Shown in pieces: positions 11,001 to 18,311 of a DNA stretch of 64,000 nucleotides; within the stretch, counting starts at the first letter, position 1, and each line of letters opens with the position of its first letter. Under the pieces are notes generated by a model that was not told the DNA's origin, searched no databases, and worked only from the letters and a program-made list of their open reading frames with translations. The DNA comes from Cryptosporidium bovis (taxonomy: Eukaryota > Apicomplexa > Conoidasida > Eucoccidiorida > Cryptosporidiidae). The position numbers were made by a program, and so were the translations under genes. Where the stretch lies: NCBI GenBank assembly GCA_009768925.2, contig VHIT02000054.1:434001-498000 (forward strand), read 5' to 3'.

Positions 11001-11872
11001 AATTCTTCATCTATACCAAATGTACCATCCAACCCCCACTCTAGTGAAATCATGTTAACTATATTAAACAAATTTTCATCTTCCGGATTACAGTACTGTA
11101 AAATCTTACTTCTCAGAGTATCAAAGTCATAAATAGATCCAATTGCCATTAACAAAGGCCAAAAAGGTAACAACCATTCCTGTCGATTCAATAGAACTCT
11201 ATAAACACATTGGTAATCTGTTGTACCATATAGATAATTAGCAGTGGATGTCCCATCATCTCTGAGAGATCTCATAAATACTGCATATTCAGAACCAAAT
11301 GAATCGAATGTTGCAAATCTTGGTCTCTTTAATCCAATGGGATAATTGCAGCGATGTTGAATTACATATCTTATTACTCTCTCATTTCCATTTATTATGA
11401 AATAGCCCCCAACCTCGTTAGGATCTTCTCCATTTGAAACTAAACCTTTTTGGTCCATTCCAAACAAGTGACAATTTGAACTTTTCACCATTATTGGTAT
11501 TGCTCCTGCATAAATTGAGTGTCTCGTAGTAGTATCAAGAGCGGAATTATAACCCTCAAATTCTAGCCATAAGGGTGCACAGTAACTTATATGACCATTT
11601 CTTGCATGTCTGGGAGTCATTTTCACGCCTGAGGATTCCGAATTTCCAAAAATTGGTTTCCCAATTTTTACAGAAGTTACAGATATCCTAAGATACTCAG
11701 TTGGAGCATAAGCTACATTGAGCTCACAGTCATCTTGCAAAAAACCAGAATTAACGTATATTTTAGGTAAATTTTTCACAATATTTTTAATTCCTACAGA
11801 CAAAAATGTATTAAAAGATTCTATATGTGGCCAAACGGCGGAAAGTAGTCTTTCTCGTTTCTCATATTCCAT
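8021..11872 (-). CDS. RPA2: DNA-directed RNA polymerase I second-largest subunit (RPA2/RPA135)
   Basis: A 1283-residue intron-free protein; the length fits polymerase beta subunits. Diagnostic segments include YAGAIPIMVKSSNCHL and GGYFIINGNERVIRYVI (protrusion/lobe), GFLCPVHTPDGEPCGLL (fork), the hybrid-binding region GDKFASRHGQKGI and the anchor/clamp region with RHGGIRFGEMERDSLI. A zinc site near residues 1202-1242 has CPKCG and CRVCK pairs. The order and the PIMVKSxxCHL and C-terminal cysteine patterns match Pol I RPA2 better than Pol II RPB2 or Pol III RPC2. It forms one side of the active cleft of the nucleolar rRNA polymerase. The UTP21 gene in the same window belongs to the same pathway. 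Confidence 0.95.
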   Translation of the reverse strand: MEYEKRERLLSAVWPHIESFNTFLSVGIKNIVKNLPKIYVNSGFLQDDCELNVAYAPTEYLRISVTSVKIGKPIFGNSESSGVKMTPRHARNGHISYCAPLWLEFEGYNSALDTTTRHSIYAGAIPIMVKSSNCHLFGMDQKGLVSNGEDPNEVGGYFIINGNERVIRYVIQHRCNYPIGLKRPRFATFDSFGSEYAVFMRSLRDDGTSTANYLYGTTDYQCVYRVLLNRQEWLLPFWPLLMAIGSIYDFDTLRSKILQYCNPEDENLFNIVNMISLEWGLDGTFGIDEELNSISFANKGFEDTDILENRYLHYIGKIVWESVSFHLPPGSLSHEAGRFLIDNYVLVHLEEWNSKLECLILMFIKLLKLQLNQIREESIDSFSYQELLSPGNLYSSIFKDAIFTLLQKVRATYIVEMKSRTDDKNKHVKNSVELLRDMSHLKSILTKNASLVSKKLQYFMATGNVKTTQLDLQQLSGWTVVADRLNFNRFLSHFRAVHRGQFFTTMKTTEVRKLTGETWGFLCPVHTPDGEPCGLLLHLSQDCIPVTQWDSKVALKRFRNYLISHGIPCDDGFGSLSTIWGLESSSRDDLYSPDLTRSIPVMFDGRVIFHIPKGDFRFWENKLRNLKWETDPPILPTHSEIACIPPDSGMFSGIFIFTVPGRLVRPVLHLESSKVDWIGPLGQPWMDIAVTKEEAKNSIKLLKIQKRLIGIESITDSQQIKSDLKELEKLIKKDDISLSSIPVNYTHLEFHPSTILSITASLIPYAHHNQSPRNMYQCQMLKQTMGTPCFSYQYRTDNKMYRLMTPQEPAITTKGYSSFGFSEYPTGTNAIVAVMSYSGYDMEDAMIINKSSYERGMFHACLYKTKIIHAAPPNVTRKSEAEGYFFHNIGPDGKLVVNGLSADGLPHVGQRLTKGSPLYRVENMSSSKSRGVANNAIVQTYQDDEDAYVEKINRIASGISVDFQQEASSMGIESLSGSSIYGEKASIKLRVVRNPMVGDKFASRHGQKGILSMLWPQENMPFSESGMVPDILFNPHGFPSRMTIGMLLESMGGKAACIHGAKNLDATPFNINITDDLSNEDSEKKDSTDEKSTVDYFGKALEKAGFQYYGCEPLYNGMTGVELPCHIFMGVIYYQRLRHMVADKAQVRASGPIDALTRQPVKGRKRHGGIRFGEMERDSLISYGVSSILVDRLLTCSDEHRAFVCPKCGLIISPVARKDQMQIHTNSKFCNYIPPVAICRVCKLPSRVVSLPYIFRYLSNELATMNIVIRLSLKQEDVPIKGN

Positions 11873-12313
11873 CTCTTAATTCATTAATTTTTATGCAAAA
11901 TGAGTCAAGTCAAAACTGTAAAATATGCCTTACATAACAAATATTACTGTTTCACCAATTTTTATCTCGATAAATGTTTTTTTGTTTTATCTCCTTTAGT
12001 TAAAAATTTGACCTTTTTTAACATTCTGACATAAAGGCTTTACTAATATACCGGTTGACCGTTACCCGCCTACTTGTAAATATTCCCAGGAACTTTCTGG
12101 GTTCAAAATATTGATGTTATTTTACTTGCTTATTTTTCATACAAAAACAAAGTATAACTTCTGGGTTTTAATGGGTCATTTTGAAGTTATTTGCTGACAT
12201 TAACTCCACTCTTCATTTCTCGTTGTTTAGTGTGTCTTAAGTTACTTTTAATGGACATTAAAAAAGTTTTGGAATATAAATGTTTAATTTGCTGAGACGG
12301 TTATATTTAAATT
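11873..12313. promoter_or_regulatory. Divergent promoter region RPA2 / membrane orphan
   Basis: A 441 bp spacer between divergent start codons. It contains TATACCGGT at 12047-12055, one of four related intergenic elements in the window. No ORF or RNA recognised. Confidence 0.4.
12047..12055. promoter_or_regulatory. TATACCGGT element
   Basis: A 9-bp element about 175 bp upstream of the RPA2 ATG and 260 bp upstream of the membrane orphan. Near-identical copies lie at 35752-35761, 46783-46794 and 51162-51170, all intergenic. Its regulatory function is inferred from recurrence. Confidence 0.4.
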
Positions 12314-13180
12314 ATGGATATTAGTGACGATGAACAGTTTCAACCATTTATTATAAAAACTTATAGGAGTCTTTTTGACGTCTCTCTAAATAAAGTGTTG
12401 CTTATTTGGAGCATAACAGGTATAATCTTCAATTTTTTATTTTTTATATTGTTTTTAATATACAGGAAAAAACTTATATTTTCAATATACTCGGATAATT
12501 CTATTACATTTAGTATATATGTTTGTACAGTGATAGGCTCGTTTTTATTTTCATTACTAACAACTTTTACTAATTCGAGAAAAATAGCTATAACGTGTTT
12601 AGTTTTAACATCCTTTTACCTTATTGCAACTCTTTTTATGGTTGGGAGAGTTAATAATATCTTTGTTGACGACTATTCGTTTGGGAATAAGTGTGTATTT
12701 GGAATGGAATACTTCTCTGACTGGGAAAAACCTTTCATTTCTCAGTGTGACGAGAATAATACAAAAATTTGTGTATCAAATAGAAAGTTTTTAAGCAGAT
12801 ATCTCATAGATAACTGTAGCATGCTAATTTTAGATGACAAAAATAATTGTAGTGAATTCCAAAATGGGTTAATATCAGCGAATACAATAAAAGACTTTGT
12901 TAAGATTTGTACTGATTCCGAATCTTTAAGGAATGATATAAGGTATATACTAACAGTAATTTACAGTCATATCATATTTATGTTACTCACAATACCAGTC
13001 GGAATTCGTGTTTTAAGGGTAATTTACTCCATTTATTGCATTATTACAGTTGGAGGTACCGGTTGGGAGCACAAATCTGCAGAAGAAATATTTCTGTCCC
13101 CTAAATATTACCATTCGAATGAAAATTTAATCATCCCTTGTAGATATTCTCTAAATGGAAAAAATTACTTAAGAGTCTAA
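12314..13180 (+). CDS. Four-pass membrane protein of unknown function
   Basis: A 288-residue protein that I do not recognise. Three hydrophobic segments lie at about residues 28-50, 62-82 and 92-112. A ~100-residue loop (113-215) follows with at least seven cysteines, then a fourth segment at ~218-240 and a short hydrophilic tail. Three TMs, a cysteine-rich loop and a fourth TM is tetraspanin-like topology, but the diagnostic CCG motif is absent. The loop cysteines suggest a disulfide-bonded lumenal or extracellular face. The ATG is preceded by a T/A-rich leader. It converges on EMC7, 134 bp away. Confidence 0.7.
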   Translation: MDISDDEQFQPFIIKTYRSLFDVSLNKVLLIWSITGIIFNFLFFILFLIYRKKLIFSIYSDNSITFSIYVCTVIGSFLFSLLTTFTNSRKIAITCLVLTSFYLIATLFMVGRVNNIFVDDYSFGNKCVFGMEYFSDWEKPFISQCDENNTKICVSNRKFLSRYLIDNCSMLILDDKNNCSEFQNGLISANTIKDFVKICTDSESLRNDIRYILTVIYSHIIFMLLTIPVGIRVLRVIYSIYCIITVGGTGWEHKSAEEIFLSPKYYHSNENLIIPCRYSLNGKNYLRV

Positions 13181-13314
13181 TTACTAGTATAAATGTCTCT
13201 TCTAGAAAAAAATCGGAAACATGTATTTGTTTTAATTTAGAGTATTATGAAATTTTACTTAAAAAATTCGAAGAATAATCGCCTATTATGTAGAATTAGG
13301 TGGTGAGAATAATA

Positions 13315-14062
13315 TTAAGAATTTATAGCGAATACATTTTCTATTTTCAACTTACCTCCTGGGATTGATCCTGTGATCTCTTCCATTGCCTCTGCATCTA
13401 AGGAGTCTTGGAGCATTGGCAATGCGTATGTTATGCAGAGTGAAATTAATGTAATGATGACCAGAGGATTCTTGAAAAGGGAAAGAACACTTGAAAGTAA
13501 TTCAGATTTGTTCTCTTCCTTTGTGGAGTATAGAGGTTTTATGTGTAAATCATCCCCAGATATTCTCTCTCCAGGAATTCCGGATGAAATATCAAAAACG
13601 AATTTCTTGTACAAAAGTGTATTTCTACCATTTGTAGCTTGTTCGAAAACCTGAATTTCATAAGTATTGTATACAAAATCTAAATCAATTATCCTCAACA
13701 AATAGTTTCCAACAGGAAGATTTGTTCTGGGGGATTAAAATGAATTTTATTTTTTGAATTTTCGGCCGATTCTGTTGAAACTTACATCTTAAAAAAACCG
13801 TCAGAATTTGGTCTGATTTGGCTAGGTCTACCTGAAATAAATATTCTTGTGTTCTCAAAAGAGAAACTAGGAGCCTCTATTTTTCCATTTATAGTTAAAT
13901 GACCTTCACATTTCACTTTATATAAACAAAAAATATTTATTCTTTCAAATAAATAAATATATATATTTGTATTAATGAATAATTAATTCGAATAATTAAT
14001 GGATGTTTCAACATGACTTACAGTGTGCATATAATTATATGTTTAATACCTCTATTAATCAT
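13315..14062 (-). CDS. EMC7: ER membrane protein complex subunit 7 (EMC7), three exons
   Basis: Exons (minus strand): 14062-14022, 13941-13786 and 13726-13315; introns of 80 and 59 nt; product 202 residues. Exon 1 plus the start of exon 2 encode a signal peptide (hydrophobic HIIICTLINIFCLY). A beta-sandwich carbohydrate-binding-like domain follows: KIEAPSFSF, then SDGFFKI joined across intron 2 to NLPVGNYLLRI. This matches the 'L-P-D-G-x-F ... V-P-x-G-x-Y' pattern of EMC7. A TM segment follows the family motif NPLVII, with a short cytosolic tail. The EMC inserts tail-anchored and multipass proteins at the ER. Both introns are phase 2 and the fitted frame is continuous. The exon 1 acceptor (GAAAG) was chosen because it is the one that keeps frame. 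Confidence 0.85.
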
Positions 14063-14260
14063 TACTTTAACAACTAATACACAAAATACTAATCTCTTTT
14101 CGAGACAACTTCAACACAAGTTTTTAACTGTAATTTTTTTTCCCTCCGAAAAGGCTCTTTAAATGGCTCAAAAAATAGTAATTAATATATTTATTTAATT
14201 ATTTTTGTTTACAGTTACATTTTAATGATTTTTTTTTTACTTAGATGAAAATTTTTGTTA
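14063..14260. promoter_or_regulatory. Divergent promoter EMC7 / UFM1-like
   Basis: Only 198 bp separate the EMC7 and UFM1-like start codons, so the two genes likely share one bidirectional promoter. The spacer is T-rich with poly-T runs before the UFM1 ATG. No clear GGCGCC or ACCGGT element. Confidence 0.4.
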
Positions 14261-14627
14261 ATGAGCTCCAGTAACAAAGTTACTTTTAAAGTAGTTTTCA
14301 GTTCAGATAAGAACCGACCATTTAAAATGTAAGCTTAAAGCAGGAACATGCTTTGTTTCAATAGATTCTCCTTATTTCATTAGATTTTCTGTACCTGATG
14401 ATACGCCGTTCGCAGTATTTATAAAATTTGCTTCTGAGCAGGTAAGCTTGTGATTCATATTACCCTCAAAGACTTTTAAGACAGTTAGATAGTTTGGAAT
14501 ATCATACGAAGATAGTGCAATTATAAATTCAAATGGTATGACGATACATACAACAAATACAGCAGGTCGGATATTCCTTGAACACGGATCAGAGCTAAGT
14601 CTTATTCTAACAGAAAGCAAAGATTAA
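14261..14627 (+). CDS. UFM1: UFM1-like ubiquitin-fold modifier, three exons, lacks terminal glycine
   Basis: Exons: 14261-14328, 14384-14441 and 14493-14627 (introns of 55 and 51 nt, GTAAGC donors). They join to an 86-residue protein; human UFM1 has 85. Matches along the whole length include VTFKVVFSSD at the first strand, FSVPDDTPFAVFIKFASEQ, SAIINSNGMTIHTTNTAGRIF, and FLEHGSEL near the C-terminus. UFM1 is normally cut to expose a terminal Gly that is activated by UBA5 and passed via UFC1/UFL1 to targets such as uL24 at the ER. Here the position equivalent to that Gly is the final Asp, and nothing follows it. Intron 2 could end at an earlier CAG, but that frame hits a stop; the ATAG acceptor at 14492 keeps frame. 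Confidence 0.85.
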
Positions 14628-14781
14628 ATAATAAAAAATTGTGACCTAAAATGAATGTATATTTTACACTCGTTCTTATAAATAATAGTGACTAAATACA
14701 TATTAGTATTTGGTCTTTTATGATATAAAAAAACGAAAAAAGAATGGCGTTTCTCTCGAACCATGGAGACGTCGCTATATA

Positions 14782-15276
14782 TTACTCGATTTTTTCTTCT
14801 AGATCTTTATATTGCATTATAAGTTCTCTCATTTTTCTAATCAATTCTGATTTTTCATTGACCTGATTTTCTAATTCGTCGTGAATTTGATGATATGCCT
14901 GAACAACTCTGAGTTTTTCCAGTACATGATTTATGTTGGTGTATATCTTAGTCACTTTCTTGATATAGGAAGAATCTACCACTCCTTTTCCGGAGTTTTC
15001 TAGTAAAGAAAGTATTCCCAGTTGAAACTTCTCATTTAGTTTGCTGAGCTCTCCACACAAGTCTTCAGTTGATTGATCATACATTGAAGTATCACTATCC
15101 AAAGGCAATATTGATATTTCAGAGGATAACTGAGTACCAAAACAAGTGAAATTTCCCTGAATGCAGGGTGGGGGTTTAATTTCCATTTCCATCTCATCAC
15201 TATCGAAAAGATGGTAGTATGGAGGAGGTGGTGGAAAGGAAGAAACGATGGAGTTCTCGGAGTTTATTTCTGCCAT
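14782..15276 (-). CDS. MED7: Mediator complex subunit 7 (MED7)
   Basis: A 164-residue protein. The N-terminus has the MED7 hallmark FPPPPPYYHLF. Next come IKPPPCIQGNFTCFG and ILPLDSD, matching the conserved block that docks onto MED21/MED31. A helical C-terminal half follows (ELSKLNEKF, then INHVLEKLRVVQAYH and a coiled coil to the stop). It is somewhat shorter than human MED7 (233). It acts in the Mediator middle module, linking activators to RNA polymerase II. Its ATG is 49 bp from the TRM13 stop codon on the same strand, so its promoter must lie in or beside the 3' end of TRM13. GGCGCC at 15321-15326 sits in that gap. Confidence 0.9.
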   Translation of the reverse strand: MAEINSENSIVSSFPPPPPYYHLFDSDEMEMEIKPPPCIQGNFTCFGTQLSSEISILPLDSDTSMYDQSTEDLCGELSKLNEKFQLGILSLLENSGKGVVDSSYIKKVTKIYTNINHVLEKLRVVQAYHQIHDELENQVNEKSELIRKMRELIMQYKDLEEKIE

Positions 15277-15320
15277 TACTAATTTGTTTTTAACATATTA
15301 AAATATTAGCTTATTGACCT

Positions 15321-15326
15321 GGCGCC
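15321..15326. promoter_or_regulatory. GGCGCC palindrome (E2F-like)
   Basis: GGCGCC lies 45 bp upstream of the MED7 ATG and touches the TRM13 stop codon. It is one of five intergenic copies in the window. GGCGCC-type elements have been described as E2F/DP-like promoter motifs in Cryptosporidium; the function here is inferred. Confidence 0.4.
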
Positions 15327-16963
15327 TAGTCAACATAAAGCGTGCCTGTAATAAGCATATTTTCGGGTGTGACAGATTTAGCTACAAATTTTGAGTAACA
15401 GACATCTTTAAATCCGTTATTAATAAGCCAATGAAGTCTGCTTAGCGATTTATTTAGTATATAGTATGAGTTTCAGTTTCAATGAGTAACATACCTACAT
15501 GAATCAAGTAAATACTTGGCTTTAAAACCAAAATCACTTTTCCAATCATTTGCCCCCGTTGCCCAGGAGGAGATTGTAGTGATGAATTCAAAGCATTCCT
15601 CAAAGTTTGTAAAATATTCTGTGTATGGGGTCATACTTTCAAGCAAATCTAAACCACAATGTTGATCGAATGTACACCTATGATGACAACAAGGCGACAT
15701 TATAACTCTTAATTTAGAAGGTCTGTGCATTTTATTCTTGAATTTGATTGGAACCTTGAGACCTAAATCAAACCCACTTCCACAGAGATGTTTTGAAATA
15801 ACAAAAATTTCTTTTACAGGATTTGCAACGAAATTTTTTAGAATAACTTCCTCAATCCTATTTTTATAGTAATGAACGCTAGTTTTGACAGTTAAAGTAA
15901 TTTATAGAATTTAAACTTACTTTGAGATATCAGGACCTCCTCCATTTGATAAACCATCCAAAATGTATTTAATTTCTTCAGTGCTCAGCTTTTCCGCTTC
16001 ACATCTATTCTTAATTAAGTTCGAATTTGAATTGTAAATCCAAACACCAGAATCTATTAAAGATGTAATAATCCATGGCACATTTTTCCCTGATCCCAGT
16101 CCAGAGTACATACCCTTCCTCGCGGTTGATTCATTTTCACTCTTGTTATTGCAAATTGATAACAATGATCCAAGGTCAAATAATTCAATATCCAATCTAA
16201 GTCTTAGAGGTGAAATGAAGTCACCAGTTTTTTCGAGTTGTTTTCTCCTTGACTCTCTGTCAATAATTACACATCTTATTTTATTTTTGCTTTTATTTTC
16301 TTTTTCATCAATCATTTCTTTAACAAACCAGTATGTTAGAACGGCATTTCCTGCCCCTAATTCCACGATTAAAGAGTTTTCGTAGTTAGTTATATTAGCT
16401 TCTTCACTGATTTTAAGTCGTTTCTTAGATTCTCTGGCAATATTTATTGCCTGTACCTCATCTCTATTTAAGCCAGAATGATAACTATCCTCTGAATTTA
16501 CGATAAAATGCGGATTCTTTCCAAATTTTTCCTCGCATTTAAAATGTAAAAGGTCGATATATTTTAGTTTGTCTTTTGAGATATCACTATTTTTCTCACA
16601 TTTTTCTCTTTCAGGATAAAACTCAATATTTTCTATCGAGCTGTTGTTATTTAGATATGATAGTTTCTCGAAAATTTTGAAAAAATGTCTCGGAGGCCTT
16701 CCGTTGTGAAAATAGAACGGTTGGCTTAATTCATAAGCTATGTCTCTGATTCTTGAACACTTTCTAATGTGGCTTCTGATTTTGGTAATGGAAACTAGAT
16801 GCTTTCCATCGATAAAACAGGGAACTTTTTGGGATTTTCCGGAACAATCGTCACTAACCTCCTGGAGAATGCCATGTAAATGGCAATAATTTGAATTAGG
16901 GGCTCTTTCAAATTTACAATTTCTGCATTTAGACCTGAGATAAAAAGAACAAGTTTCTGTCAT
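15326..16963 (-). CDS. TRM13: tRNA 2'-O-methyltransferase TRM13, three exons
   Basis: Exons (minus): 16963-15921, 15851-15495 and 15437-15326; product 503 residues. The start is the ATG at 16963; the frame extends nine bases upstream only to a TTG. Domains: an N-terminal CCCH-type zinc site (C..Y..KCRNCKF...YCHLH, residues 5-31), a CHHC U11-48K-like finger (PCFIDGKHLVS...RSHIRKC, ~47-71), then the TRM13 methyltransferase with SAM motif VELGAGNAVLTYWF. Exon 2 adds KHLCGSGFDLGL and SPCCHHRC, and exon 3 supplies the family C-terminus SVTPENMLI. The family methylates the 2'-O of position 4 in certain tRNAs. The only acceptor in frame for intron 1 is an unusual GAG; a stronger TAG 28 nt upstream is out of frame. 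Confidence 0.87.
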
Positions 16964-17269
16964 AGTATACAATATTTCTACCTATTTTATATTAGTACAC
17001 AAATTTTTGTAATATATATATATATATATATTACTCACTTCAACTACATCGTAACAATTTAACTGTTTTCAGTCATTTTTACAAAAATGCATATTATTAT
17101 ACAAATAAGTAAGTCCCGCCTAAACTTATCGTTTAAACCACCCCATTATCTCATTTCAAGCTGAATTTAAGCTCATTCCAATTCCGCCAACATGTATGTA
17201 AAAAGAAGTAATGTAACGAAATATAACAAGTAATATAGATAAAATAGTGTGGCACATATACGTTTTAAA
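16964..17269. promoter_or_regulatory. Divergent promoter TRM13 / Sed5
   Basis: A 306 bp spacer between divergent genes, with a TA dinucleotide repeat at 17012-17031 and otherwise no recognisable feature. Confidence 0.35.
17012..17031. repeat. TA dinucleotide microsatellite
   Basis: About ten tandem TA units in the divergent promoter. Likely length-variable between isolates. Confidence 0.8.
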
Positions 17270-18247
17270 ATGCTAAGTAGTGACCGTACGGCAGATCTAT
17301 TCAATTTAATTGAGAAACATGACAGTTCTAGTGGTAGCTCTTTGAGAGCCGGGGGTTCGAATCAATCAAATAAGTACTCAAATTCAATGCAGGGAAGCCA
17401 ATTTAACATGCTTGCTTCTGATATAAGCCAAGAAATGAATTCTACTTCCTTGAAAATTGAAGAGTTGAATAGACTTGTAAAACAAAAAGGACTTTTTAGA
17501 GATAGATCAAATCAAATTCAACAATTAACTGATGAGGTTAGGTATAGTGTAAATGAACTTAATTCAAGATTGGAGGTGCTTCAACAACATGCAAAACAAG
17601 GACTTCCATCTTCTGGAGGTTACTACCAGAGTAATCAACACTACTCCGCGATGGTTGAAACATTGAAGACGAGGATGTTAGATATAACAAGAGACTTCAA
17701 AGATACATTACAAAAAAGGTCAGAGGTTATACAACAACAGGATTGGAGAAGAAACTTATATACATACACTTCAAACGACAGCTTTTCTGCACCAACTAAT
17801 TCCATAGGTGACACAAAAAGCTCTTTTGGAAAGAATGATACAAAATATTCAAAAATGAACAGAGTTGCATTTGACATTGAAAGTGGTGGTGTCGATGATC
17901 GTAATTTTGGGTCTGGAAACGAATTTGGATCCTCACAAACCATGATACAGGAGAGTGGACAGTCTTTTTCATATGCGAGATCTAGAGCAGAAGCAGTTGA
18001 GAATGTTCAAAGAATGATAGGTGAATTAGCTCAAATATTCCAAAAAGTTGCAGGAATGGTAACACAACAGGAAGAAATGATTCAACGTATAGATGAGGAT
18101 ATAACAAACACATTCTCGAATGTTGAACATGGGCATGCTGAATTATTAAAGTATTACCAATATGTAAAATCAAACAGAGGTCTTATAGTCAAGTTATTTT
18201 TGCTATTAATTGCATTTATATTATTTTTCGTAATCTTCCTAACATAG
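17270..18247 (+). CDS. STX5: Syntaxin-5/Sed5-type Qa-SNARE
   Basis: The start is set at the ATG at 17270 (325 residues); the 7 codons upstream begin only with GTG. The N-terminal MLSSDRTADLF matches the Sed5/syntaxin-5 N-peptide (DRTxxF) that binds the SM protein Sly1. A helical Habc region follows (~60-130). The SNARE domain (~240-295) runs from RSRAEAVENVQRMIGELAQI through the zero-layer glutamine in QQEEMIQRID. A C-terminal anchor of ~19 hydrophobic residues (LIVKLFLLLIAFILFFVIF) ends the protein. Sed5 drives ER-Golgi and intra-Golgi fusion, partnered in other species by membrin, which is also encoded in this window. It converges on DDB1, 64 bp away. Confidence 0.93.
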   Translation: MLSSDRTADLFNLIEKHDSSSGSSLRAGGSNQSNKYSNSMQGSQFNMLASDISQEMNSTSLKIEELNRLVKQKGLFRDRSNQIQQLTDEVRYSVNELNSRLEVLQQHAKQGLPSSGGYYQSNQHYSAMVETLKTRMLDITRDFKDTLQKRSEVIQQQDWRRNLYTYTSNDSFSAPTNSIGDTKSSFGKNDTKYSKMNRVAFDIESGGVDDRNFGSGNEFGSSQTMIQESGQSFSYARSRAEAVENVQRMIGELAQIFQKVAGMVTQQEEMIQRIDEDITNTFSNVEHGHAELLKYYQYVKSNRGLIVKLFLLLIAFILFFVIFLT

Positions 18248-18311
18248 ATTTTATTATAATCATTAGAGCTAATTAAACAATATTTACTGTTAGATATATT
18301 AGACTTTATTT

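Noticed and set aside
14481-14492. Alternative CAG acceptor for UFM1-like exon 3
   Set aside because: Using it introduces a stop in the family-matching frame; the ATAG at 14492 restores alignment.
14372-14620. 82-codon minus-strand frame
   Set aside because: It has no ATG at its start (TTG only) and lies opposite the UFM1-like exons, which match a known family residue by residue.
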